64,000 bases of DNA, taken from contig CP070695.1 of assembly GCA_020353515.1 (NCBI GenBank), positions 4,715,414 through 4,779,413 on the forward strand. The letters are read 5' to 3'. The notes below the pieces were generated by a model. That model was not told the DNA's origin. It ran no database searches and saw only the letters and a list, made by a program, of their open reading frames with translations. The DNA is from Candidatus Heimdallarchaeota archaeon (GTDB lineage Archaea > Asgardarchaeota > Heimdallarchaeia > Hodarchaeales > Hodarchaeaceae). Every line of letters begins with the position of its first letter. Position 1 is the stretch's first letter. A program made the position numbers and the translations under genes. Below, piece after piece: positions 44,560-52,175 of the stretch.

Positions 44560-44787
44560 ATGTCTCGAACTCCAAACTCAGATAAATCTACTCTGGAAGA
44601 CGAAGCTTCCATTAAAAGGAAGGAAAAGGCTAAAACAATTCTATTACGTGTTTCAGACCCTCTTTATGATTCTATTAAAAAAGCTATTGACTTAGGAATA
44701 GCTGACAATGCTTCAGAATTCGTTCGAAGATGTGTTGTTAATCAACTCTTAGATTTAAGACTTCTAGGTATCGAAGAAAGAGATTAA
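44560..44787 (+). CDS. Ribbon-helix-helix DNA-binding protein
   Basis: A small protein with a charged N-terminus followed by a ribbon-helix-helix unit: strand KTILLRVSD, helix DPLYDSIKKAIDLG, turn IADNASEF, helix EFVRRCVVNQLLDLRLLG. Such proteins dimerise through the strand and bind palindromic operators. I prefer the ATG at 44560 (75 residues); an in-frame ATG lies at 44548. No toxin partner is beside it, so it looks like a regulator rather than an antitoxin. Confidence 0.7.
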   Translation: MSRTPNSDKSTLEDEASIKRKEKAKTILLRVSDPLYDSIKKAIDLGIADNASEFVRRCVVNQLLDLRLLGIEERD

Positions 44788-44788
44788 T

Positions 44789-45574
44789 CTAAATTTTTCT
44801 GGCAATCCCAAAAAAGACTGGCATAAATGAAAATCGGTCAGCAGGGCTGTATGTTTCAAGAATATACTTTAGTTTTGCTAATTTAGCACTATTTTCTCCA
44901 AGAAAATGAGCCAATTTATCGAATTCGGCCTTGTATAAATCCATCACAATATCTGGAGAGAGTACAGATGATTGAAGACCCACTTCTACTTGGAGATCGG
45001 CTTTATGAAAAAGTGAACGCAATTTCCGCCCAATATAGGGATCATGAGCAGATAACGATTCTAACAGGAGCTCTTCCCATTGTTCACTAGCAGGATAATC
45101 AAGACGTCCTCCATAATCAGGCTCAGCTAAACACGCTATCCATCCCCCTATGCGAGTTACTCGTCTCATTTCCTTTAATACGGCAAGTGGCTCCTTTACC
45201 CACATTAGGAAATAATTACACAGAGTAATATCGAAATTATTATCTGAAAATGGTAATAATTCTCCATTTCCGCAGATACTATTAGGACTAAGGGATTCTA
45301 CTTGAGAAAATTTTAATGCAAACAAATTCCAATCAAGGCCCACAAGTCGTGCTCTCGGATTTATCGTCTGGATTTCCCTCAGTATTGCACCTGTTCCTGA
45401 ACCCACTTCAAGGATGGTTTTTGCATGGAATAATTCCATTTTGCGATATAATCGTTTTCTGGTTGATACGGTCCACTCCATTTGATCCTCATACATTTCA
45501 TTGAAATAATGAGCATCTTCTTCTGAATTTATCCGATCTTTCACGATTAATCGTTGGCCTGGCTCTCGGGACAT
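44789..45574 (-). CDS. Class I SAM-dependent methyltransferase
   Basis: A 261-residue Rossmann methyltransferase: motif I TILEVGSGTGAILREI, acidic GLDWNLFAL, NFDITLCNYFLMWV, and KEMRRVTRIGGWIACLAEPDYGG. The small-molecule/protein methyltransferase pattern does not reveal the substrate. Its ATG lies inside the 3' end of the radical SAM gene (28-base overlap; an in-frame GTG at 45544 is the alternative), so it belongs to that operon. It may methylate the same protein tail or a product of the radical SAM enzyme. Confidence 0.85.
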   Translation of the reverse strand: MSREPGQRLIVKDRINSEEDAHYFNEMYEDQMEWTVSTRKRLYRKMELFHAKTILEVGSGTGAILREIQTINPRARLVGLDWNLFALKFSQVESLSPNSICGNGELLPFSDNNFDITLCNYFLMWVKEPLAVLKEMRRVTRIGGWIACLAEPDYGGRLDYPASEQWEELLLESLSAHDPYIGRKLRSLFHKADLQVEVGLQSSVLSPDIVMDLYKAEFDKLAHFLGENSAKLAKLKYILETYSPADRFSFMPVFFGIARKI

Positions 45575-46872
45575 ATGTATTCCTCACGATAGAAACTTAG
45601 AGGACAGCCACCACCACAAATATCAAGTTGGTTACAATCCTTACACTCTTCGGGGACGTTCGTATGAGTTCGCAGTTCTTGTGATAATGGATTATTCCAT
45701 ATTTTCTCCCAGCTATCATTCAAAATATGCCCTAGTCCCTTGTAGTAACTCTGACAGGGAATCACAGTTCCATTGGGTTCAATGGCCATTGCTAATTGTG
45801 AGGCAGAACATCTCTTTACTCCAAGTCCTAGGTTATTCGGATCAAGTTCACAGTACCGAGTAGGAGTGTACCAAATAAAGTTCATGTTACATTCATCAGC
45901 TACATCCTGAATTGTTTCAAGAATGGGAATCAATTCACTCTCAGTGAAAGCTATCTGTGACATATTTTTTCCTTTTCCTGCATATATAATTGAATTACAG
46001 GCGAATTGTTCAACACCAAGGGTAGAAAGAAACTCAATTGTCTCTGCTATTTGAGGGCTATTCAATCGAGTTAACGTGGTGTTTGTAAGAGTATAAATTG
46101 GTGTATCAATTGCATTTTTTATTCCTTCAACTGTTTCAGCCCATGCTTGGTCATTTCCTACCATTTGATTATGAATCCTTTCATCTACACTTTCAAATGT
46201 AATCTGAATATGATCTAATCCGTTAATGACCAATTTATCAACATATTCTGCTTCCTTTAGATTTCTTCCATTTGTGATAAGTCCAGTAACTATACCAATA
46301 TTCTCTGCATGGTCTATTAAATCAGGTAGATCAGGACGTAATGTGGGTTCTCCTCCTGTAAAAGTCACATGAGGAATAGAAACCTCCCAAAGTCGATCTA
46401 AGATAGACTTCCAAGTGTTTGTATCCAATTCACTTGCATTAAGAGAGTCTGGTTGGTTATAACAATGTTCACATTTGTTGTTACAGCGGTAGGTGAGAGC
46501 TAGATCCATTCGTAACGGAGCACTTAGTTGTAAATCCGTTAAATTCGATTCTTCCACCTGTAAGGAATGTATTGGGCAAATATCGTCTGTTGTTGATAAT
46601 GTATGAATCATCTCTTTTAAAGACTGTAGATCAGTATTAGCTTGCTGTTCACTGACACGATACAGACTCCTTAGCTCTTTAACAATTTCTAAATCAGGTC
46701 TCCCTTTTAGGATTCTTTCTACAAAAAAGGTTGCAGTAGGATTGAGATTTAGTATTCTCGACGCGTTGATAATTAAGAGACCACTATCTCCCTGGCGTCG
46801 AAGGTGTAAGCGGATATCTCCATCTTCTCCTTCTCTTAAGTGTACTAATTCAGCATTTTCTGTCCGTTTCAT
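45547..46872 (-). CDS. PqqD-like/radical SAM/SPASM peptide-modifying enzyme
   Basis: Residues 35-95 fit a PqqD-type RiPP recognition element (ILNLNPTATFFVERILKG, then VSEQQANTDLQSLKEMI). Next is a radical SAM barrel with YRCNNKCEHC (Cys130, 134, 137) and VTFTGGEPTLRPDL, then a SPASM domain with CSASQLAMAIEPNG, IPCQSYYKG and CKDCNQLDICGGGC for auxiliary clusters. Such enzymes make carbon-centred links in ribosomal peptides, frequently at cysteines. The ATG at 46872 overlaps the TAA stop of the Cys-tail membrane protein (TAATG), so translation is coupled. A longer frame from 46926 only reads the Cys-tail DNA in another phase. Confidence 0.9.
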   Translation of the reverse strand: MKRTENAELVHLREGEDGDIRLHLRRQGDSGLLIINASRILNLNPTATFFVERILKGRPDLEIVKELRSLYRVSEQQANTDLQSLKEMIHTLSTTDDICPIHSLQVEESNLTDLQLSAPLRMDLALTYRCNNKCEHCYNQPDSLNASELDTNTWKSILDRLWEVSIPHVTFTGGEPTLRPDLPDLIDHAENIGIVTGLITNGRNLKEAEYVDKLVINGLDHIQITFESVDERIHNQMVGNDQAWAETVEGIKNAIDTPIYTLTNTTLTRLNSPQIAETIEFLSTLGVEQFACNSIIYAGKGKNMSQIAFTESELIPILETIQDVADECNMNFIWYTPTRYCELDPNNLGLGVKRCSASQLAMAIEPNGTVIPCQSYYKGLGHILNDSWEKIWNNPLSQELRTHTNVPEECKDCNQLDICGGGCPLSFYREEYICPESQAND

Positions 46873-48377
46873 TAACGTCCACCTCCAGCACAGGCACAGG
46901 CACATCCTGCACAAGCACAGGCACAACCTCCACCGCCTCGTGAACGTCCACTGCTTCCTCGAGGAATGGGATGGCTGATCTTTGTCACACGACTCGTGAA
47001 AGATCTACCACGAGGTACCCAATGCCAATGGTGATAACCATAGTGATAATACCAAGGATAGTAACCATAGTACTCGTCGTAATACTCCTGTTCTGTGATT
47101 TGCACTTCCAAATCGGGTAAAAACTCCTCATTGAGAATAGCCCAATGCCAAGCTTCTGCAGGTACATTTCGAGGATCTGATTCTGACTTGATTGTAGCTA
47201 TCGAGTCTTGGATTAATCTCTCATAATATTTTACAGTTTTTTCATAATTATATCCCCGAATCCGTCGTTGGGTAAATTTAACCAAGCTGCTTACAGCTTT
47301 CACTAGATCACTCTCATCAATACTAAGATCAGGACGTATTGATTCTAACACTTGCCGTTCATACGTTCGAAGACGCTTCTTTGATCCTTTTACAGGTTTT
47401 AAGGCGGGATTTTCAGCTGAAAGCTGTTGCAATAGCCCTTTTTGAATTAATGTGAGAATAATCATCGAAATTGTGACATTTGCAGGTTTCTCAAGGACAA
47501 TGGATACAACCTCCCTACGGAGATCGGTTCTTGGGCCAGCAGTGGGAACAGAGACAAATGGCGGGACGTAATCCATCAAGCGACGTCGTTTCCTTGTATA
47601 AGAAACAATTGCAATCACAATGACAATTAATATAACTCCAATAACCCCCATAATGATCAACATTTCTTCTTCGGTTAGGGGGATACTTGTATGCCAAGTT
47701 ACCCCCTCTTTGGGAAAAGAAACACCATATTTATATTGTTTTGAGGGTGAAGCTTTTGGTTCGTTCCATTCGAATACTTTTCGCCCATTATGTAAAAAAT
47801 ACTGTTGATCTGGTTCTATACGGTGCCACTTGGTATATGCATTTTCGTCAACTGTTGTGGGAAAAATAATTCGAGTGGTTAGGTTAGTGGTACCTGTAGT
47901 ATAAGCAGAACCCCACCAAGTGTTTCCAAACTCCGTAGAAGCCATGTGCTCTTCCTCAGTATCTTCAAATATCATATAAGGCTGATTTCCCCACACATGT
48001 AAAGTTCCTGTGTCCCTGATGGTATATCTACCCAAATGAATCTCCACACCAATGTCTATCGCCTCAGAAACACGAATATCAGAGATTGAATGACCATCCA
48101 TATCTGCCGAGACACTACCAAGTTTGTAATGCTTGTTAGGAAATCCAATATCAACAATATCGATAGGATCGCCACCAGTCTCAACCACGAACGTAATCCA
48201 ATATTCAATATCGGCTGATCCATCTACATTGATATTTATTTCTACAATTTCCTCTGGAACAGAAAAATAATAATCAGTAATTGCTTCAGAATTCCCTTTT
48301 ACTCCACTTAATGGAAAGAACGATAGTAAGAGAATAATAAAAATAATGTGATAATGAGATAAGTTTCTATTCTTCAT
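46872..48377 (-). CDS. DUF2207-like membrane protein with six-cysteine C-terminal tail
   Basis: A signal peptide (residues 10-28), an external beta domain (31-225), one membrane helix (237-260) and a basic stop-transfer (TRKRRR) place the C-terminal half in the cytoplasm. There lie a winged-helix-like segment (about 287-350), a Tyr/Trp/His-rich stretch (431-453) and a Gly/Arg linker. The end (485-497) reads CACACAGCACACA, flanked by glycines. All six cysteines of the 501-residue protein are in this tail. The layout resembles DUF2207 proteins. The coupled PqqD-radical SAM gene suggests the tail is its substrate; this is inference. Confidence 0.8.
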   Translation of the reverse strand: MKNRNLSHYHIIFIILLLSFFPLSGVKGNSEAITDYYFSVPEEIVEININVDGSADIEYWITFVVETGGDPIDIVDIGFPNKHYKLGSVSADMDGHSISDIRVSEAIDIGVEIHLGRYTIRDTGTLHVWGNQPYMIFEDTEEEHMASTEFGNTWWGSAYTTGTTNLTTRIIFPTTVDENAYTKWHRIEPDQQYFLHNGRKVFEWNEPKASPSKQYKYGVSFPKEGVTWHTSIPLTEEEMLIIMGVIGVILIVIVIAIVSYTRKRRRLMDYVPPFVSVPTAGPRTDLRREVVSIVLEKPANVTISMIILTLIQKGLLQQLSAENPALKPVKGSKKRLRTYERQVLESIRPDLSIDESDLVKAVSSLVKFTQRRIRGYNYEKTVKYYERLIQDSIATIKSESDPRNVPAEAWHWAILNEEFLPDLEVQITEQEYYDEYYGYYPWYYHYGYHHWHWVPRGRSFTSRVTKISHPIPRGSSGRSRGGGGCACACAGCACACAGGGR

Positions 48378-48486
48378 TAGGCCAACCTCAGTTATTGTTT
48401 ATCTGTGTAAAATTTTTACTGATATTATGAATGTTTTCTTCCCAGACCTTTTTCAAGCACTATTATCGAAGTCCCATGTGATAGGA

Positions 48487-49365
48487 TCATATATCAATAT
48501 TGAAGAAAGATCTTACGAATAATCCAATAATAAAACTTAGTGCTGCTATTCCCAAACTGATTCCGACAATTTCAGTAAACCTTTTTTGGAATGAAAGATC
48601 TTTTGCAACTGAAATATAGAATGTAAAGACAAAAACAATCAAGATGGCATTTATAAGAGTGATGGTCAAGCAAACAAGTGGGGATTGATTACTGAGGATT
48701 AAATAAGGTAGAATCAGAAAAATTACTGTGAAGATGTACGCAAATCCTGTGTAAATCGCTGCTTTCAATGGATTTTTAGATGATTTTTCTTCAGATTTTG
48801 TTGCGAGATATTCTGAAGCTGCCATGGATAATGAGGCGGCAATTCCTGTAATAAGGCCCGCTAGAGCAATTAATTGAGTGTTCTGAAACGCTAATGTTAA
48901 TCCTGCTAAGGCACCTGTGAGCTCGACCAGAGCATCGTTCAAACCGAGGACAACTGATCCTATATAATCTAGTAATTCCTCATCTATGAGGCTTATAAGC
49001 TGTTTTTCATGAGTTTCTTCGTCATCAATAACAGTTTGAGCCTTAGGGATGACTTTTCTGATTGTGGAATAAAAGATTTGAGCCTGTCCTTCTCCAAGTT
49101 CCATTAGCCGAATTCCAAACGTTAGACCAAATATTCTAGAAATAAGATAATAAAACCACTTTTTTAATTTACTTGGTTTCACTTCACGTTGGGTATACTG
49201 TTTCCAAAATGTATAATGCTCCAGCTCATCCTCAGCAATTTGATTGAGGATGTTTTGATTGTGAGAATCTTTTGTTGACTTTGATAGCTTTTTATAAATG
49301 TAATATTCTGTAATTTCATTTTTTTGAGCATTTAATACAAGTTTTTTCATGTTTTGATCTAACAT
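48487..49365 (-). CDS. Ferritin-like/VIT1-CCC1 metal transporter
   Basis: A fusion of an N-terminal ferritin-like domain (about 1-130, with helices containing EITEYYIYKKL, EDELEHYTFWKQY and VIDDEETHEKQLI that supply Glu/His ligands) and a VIT1/CCC1 membrane domain of about five helices (GSVVLGLNDALVELTGALAGL, ITGIAASLSMAASEYLATKSE). The family moves Fe2+ or Mn2+ across membranes; the ferritin-like part probably senses or delivers the metal. It stands alone, with its own promoter. Confidence 0.9.
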   Translation of the reverse strand: MLDQNMKKLVLNAQKNEITEYYIYKKLSKSTKDSHNQNILNQIAEDELEHYTFWKQYTQREVKPSKLKKWFYYLISRIFGLTFGIRLMELGEGQAQIFYSTIRKVIPKAQTVIDDEETHEKQLISLIDEELLDYIGSVVLGLNDALVELTGALAGLTLAFQNTQLIALAGLITGIAASLSMAASEYLATKSEEKSSKNPLKAAIYTGFAYIFTVIFLILPYLILSNQSPLVCLTITLINAILIVFVFTFYISVAKDLSFQKRFTEIVGISLGIAALSFIIGLFVRSFFNIDI

Positions 49366-49589
49366 TCATCGTTCCAACTCTTTTAATTGCTTTTAGAATA
49401 GCTGTTTTTGATCTTAATGTTGCTGTTCATTGAAAATAGCTTAGCTGGACTTAATAACCAAATGTCATCTATTTTAAACACTGATATATTTTATAATCTC
49501 TCAATGTTATATTACTTAATTACATTTTTAAGCGAGACTTAATCCGAAAAAAGTCACCGATTTCTCCATATTAATTGATGTGATCATAT

Positions 49590-50210
49590 ATGGCTACATA
49601 TACAGATCTAGGCCAGTTTATTATGAAATTGTTTGATGAACTTATTGTAGATTCTAAAAGTCAATTAAATGAAGCCCAACAATCCTTTTGTGAGGAAATG
49701 CCTCGCAGGGTTTCTGCACGATCCAGTATAACGGTCGCCCAAGCAGAAAGATTTGTTAGAGAAATGGCTGATCGATTATTACGAATCAATCAGGATTTAT
49801 TAAATCAATATGCCATCTCAATAGCAAAAAAAGCCCGTAGTGAGAGTAAAAAGACCTCCAAATCTCTATCAAGTGATTATGAAGAACTCAAACAACAATT
49901 AACAAAAAAAGAGCAAGAAATAGAAGGCCTCCAAGCGCAATCGAAATCCTTGGAACAACGAAATAAGGTTCTAGAACAGGAGAAAGAAGAGACCCTACGT
50001 CAGTGTTCTGAAATGAATACTACTCTTATTGAACTAGAACAAAGTCTTGCAAGCGCTAATGAAGAGTTTACACGTCAAATGAATGACCTAAACGCGGAGT
50101 GGGAAGCAAAATTTCAAAAAAACCAAGAAGAATGGGATAGTTACGTCAAATTAAAACTTGCTGAACGAGAAATTACAACAACGACAGATGATACTACCGA
50201 AAGTGAATAA
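49590..50210 (+). CDS. Coiled-coil protein of unknown function
   Basis: A 206-residue protein with a helical N-terminal domain (1-85) and a long coiled coil (about 100-190) of regular Glu/Lys/Gln heptads (YEELKQQLTKKEQEIEGLQA). The last ten residues are Thr/Asp-rich and disordered. No membrane helix or catalytic motif is visible. It is convergent with the swivelling-domain gene, seven bases away. A structural or scaffold role is possible but unproven. Confidence 0.65.
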   Translation: MATYTDLGQFIMKLFDELIVDSKSQLNEAQQSFCEEMPRRVSARSSITVAQAERFVREMADRLLRINQDLLNQYAISIAKKARSESKKTSKSLSSDYEELKQQLTKKEQEIEGLQAQSKSLEQRNKVLEQEKEETLRQCSEMNTTLIELEQSLASANEEFTRQMNDLNAEWEAKFQKNQEEWDSYVKLKLAEREITTTTDDTTESE

Positions 50211-50216
50211 GCAGAA

Positions 50217-50603
50217 TTACTTTGTTTTTGCTGAATAAACTTTGGCTATGGCTTCCATTCCCTCACAAAAAATCTTTATAAAATCTCCTTCACGTATCTG
50301 CTTAGTAGCGGTTTTTGTTCCTAAGACAGCTGGAATCTGTACAATTCCAGAAACTTCCGATCCCCGAGAAACCCTGGTTCCATGGTCAGTCACTACTCCT
50401 GCAACATCATTAACTACGTCAGACCAAGACCAATCAATCCTTGGACATACTAAAATACGAGGTATTTCATCTTGAAATGACGAAATCAGAGCACGAGCAG
50501 CTTCTGGGGTTTGTGAAATAAATGCTTTACCTTCTGTTTGTGATATTTGGTTAGCTGCCCAACCTTTTAAAATCAATCTTTCTTTTAAGTCACTCTTTGA
50601 CAC
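50217..50603 (-). CDS. Stand-alone PEP-utilising swivelling domain
   Basis: A 128-residue protein matching the phosphohistidine swivelling domain of PEP synthase and PPDK: ILVCPRIDWSWSDVVNDVAGVVTDHGTR and IPAVLGTKTATKQIREGDFIKI. The segment that normally carries the phosphorylated His (T-S-H-A) reads TRVSRGSE, so the usual His is missing. Phosphotransfer is unlikely unless the neighbouring DHG histidine is used. The start is GTG. No PEP synthase gene is adjacent. Confidence 0.75.
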   Translation of the reverse strand: MSKSDLKERLILKGWAANQISQTEGKAFISQTPEAARALISSFQDEIPRILVCPRIDWSWSDVVNDVAGVVTDHGTRVSRGSEVSGIVQIPAVLGTKTATKQIREGDFIKIFCEGMEAIAKVYSAKTK

Positions 50604-50737
50604 AATTCACACCAAGAATCTTACTTTAGGGCAATTAAGTGAATTGAGTTATACTTTTTGAATTCATGAAATTATTTCGTCTTCAACAAAAAATTTTAGA
50701 ATATCTACAAGTAACCATAAATATAGGATGAACCTTT

Positions 50738-51466
50738 ATGGCTCAAAAGAATTTTCCTAAGTCTCGAGGATTCACCGTATTTTTAATCATGAGTTTCTTT
50801 CTGGCTTCCTTTCCAGGTACTATTCATCCTTGTCAAACAATTGACGTTACTCCTAATACACGAATAGAAATACACGATGTAGTTCTTGTAAATTATACAT
50901 TATGGATTGAGGAGAATATTGTAGATGATCAGCAAGGACCGATTTATGTAGAAGATCCAGATGTGATAGAAAAAGTTGGTGTGCCTGAAAGTATAATTGA
51001 AGAATTCCCTAATGTGTTTGCACCACCTAATTTGGGCTTTGTTGAGGGAATTCTAGGAATGAGGGCAGGAGAGGAAACAAATCATAGAATAAACTGGATT
51101 ACTGGAAAGGCTTTTAATGATCCCAATGATACCTATTATGGTGAAAATCTCTTCTATCAGATCCGCATTAAAAAAATCTTACTTGACGCAAGCCAACCCA
51201 CTCCAACATTAATGGATATCCCTTTTTTTGTTCCCCTCGTTGTTTTACTAGGATTGCTTATTATCTTTCTTATAATCCTTCGAATCCAGCGCTATAGCCG
51301 CACCCATAACCTCTTTGGTCTAAAAAAGAAGTGTTATTATTGTGGAAAAATAGCTAATGTGATGTGTGGGAATCCTGGATGCACTACTCCTTATTGTAAA
51401 CCGTGTTTTCTTGAAAATAATGGATGTGATTTGTGTCACTCAAATACTATGATTCCCTTAAAGTGA
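50738..51466 (+). CDS. Membrane-anchored FKBP-like protein with C-terminal zinc finger
   Basis: A signal peptide (GFTVFLIMSFFLASFPGTIH), then an FKBP-like peptidyl-prolyl isomerase domain (HDVVLVNYTLWIEE, VEGILGMRAGEET, and YGENLFYQIRIKKIL), a membrane helix (VPLVVLLGLLIIFLIILRIQ) and a cytoplasmic zinc finger with CYYCGK, CGNPGC, CKPC and CDLC. It could assist folding of exported proteins, with the zinc finger as an internal docking site. Its end overlaps the convergent lipid kinase gene by nine bases. Confidence 0.7.
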   Translation: MAQKNFPKSRGFTVFLIMSFFLASFPGTIHPCQTIDVTPNTRIEIHDVVLVNYTLWIEENIVDDQQGPIYVEDPDVIEKVGVPESIIEEFPNVFAPPNLGFVEGILGMRAGEETNHRINWITGKAFNDPNDTYYGENLFYQIRIKKILLDASQPTPTLMDIPFFVPLVVLLGLLIIFLIILRIQRYSRTHNLFGLKKKCYYCGKIANVMCGNPGCTTPYCKPCFLENNGCDLCHSNTMIPLK

Positions 51467-52168
51467 AAGGAATATTTCCAGTAATGCAATGATTATTGTC
51501 GCAAGCGGGGGATTAAATAGATTATCAGCAAGATACCAAGGTAAATCCTCAAAAAAGTCAAGTAATCCCCATACAATTGTAGGAATGAGTGGTAAAACGA
51601 GGATAATCCATGTCTGGTAAGACGAGGATAAATTCATCCATACAAAGAGGAGAAAACAAAATCCAATCACATAATTAGTCAGTAATCCAGCAATAAATCC
51701 TTCGACCGTCTTCTCTTTCGTAAGAGGGAGTCTAACACGACCTATTCCTTTCCCAACTAATGCTGCAGCAGAATCACCCATAACTGTGGCGATTAATACA
51801 AGCTCTACTACTTCCATTTCATAAAAAAAGTTCACCCCAAGTAACAAAACTAACCAAACTGCAGCTGTGAAAATATAATTTGCAGGTCGTTCTTTCTCAG
51901 TTGCACGCGTAAAATGATTGATCCAAGTGTTTGGATTGAATTTTATCCTATATACTTCCAATGGGACAAAAAAACACAAAAAACCAAGAAGAGATATCTG
52001 TATTATAAAAAGAGATATTTCTGGTGAAAAATTCATAGCAGGCATTATCAAGTGATAGGCTAAAGGAATGGCCCAAACTGATAAATGAATTGATTTACGA
52101 CCTAATTCATTTAAGAACTTGAATTCTTCAGTACTCTGGTTTAGTGTTTCATCCATAAATAACGCCAT
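51458..52168 (-). CDS. CTP-dependent polyprenol/diacylglycerol kinase family protein
   Basis: A 236-residue membrane protein with about six hydrophobic segments. The SEC59/DGK1/phytol kinase signature is present: ELGRKSIHLSVW at the N-terminus and ATVMGDSAAALVGKGIGRVRLP followed by KEKTVEGFIAGL. These enzymes use CTP to phosphorylate dolichol, diacylglycerol or isoprenoid alcohols. As last gene of the Ino1-UbiA-BpsA operon it may act on geranylgeraniol or an archaeal lipid precursor. Confidence 0.8.
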   Translation of the reverse strand: MALFMDETLNQSTEEFKFLNELGRKSIHLSVWAIPLAYHLIMPAMNFSPEISLFIIQISLLGFLCFFVPLEVYRIKFNPNTWINHFTRATEKERPANYIFTAAVWLVLLLGVNFFYEMEVVELVLIATVMGDSAAALVGKGIGRVRLPLTKEKTVEGFIAGLLTNYVIGFCFLLFVWMNLSSSYQTWIILVLPLIPTIVWGLLDFFEDLPWYLADNLFNPPLATIIIALLEIFLSL

Positions 52169-52175
52169 ATGAAAG

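Noticed and set aside
44560..44787. RHH protein as the antitoxin of a toxin-antitoxin pair
   Set aside because: No toxin-like ORF is adjacent; the next gene is a convergent methyltransferase of another operon.
46873..46926. N-terminal extension of the radical SAM protein starting MCLCLCRMCLCLC
   Set aside because: It is the DNA of the Cys tail read in a second frame; the TAATG junction and PqqD domain start favour 46872.
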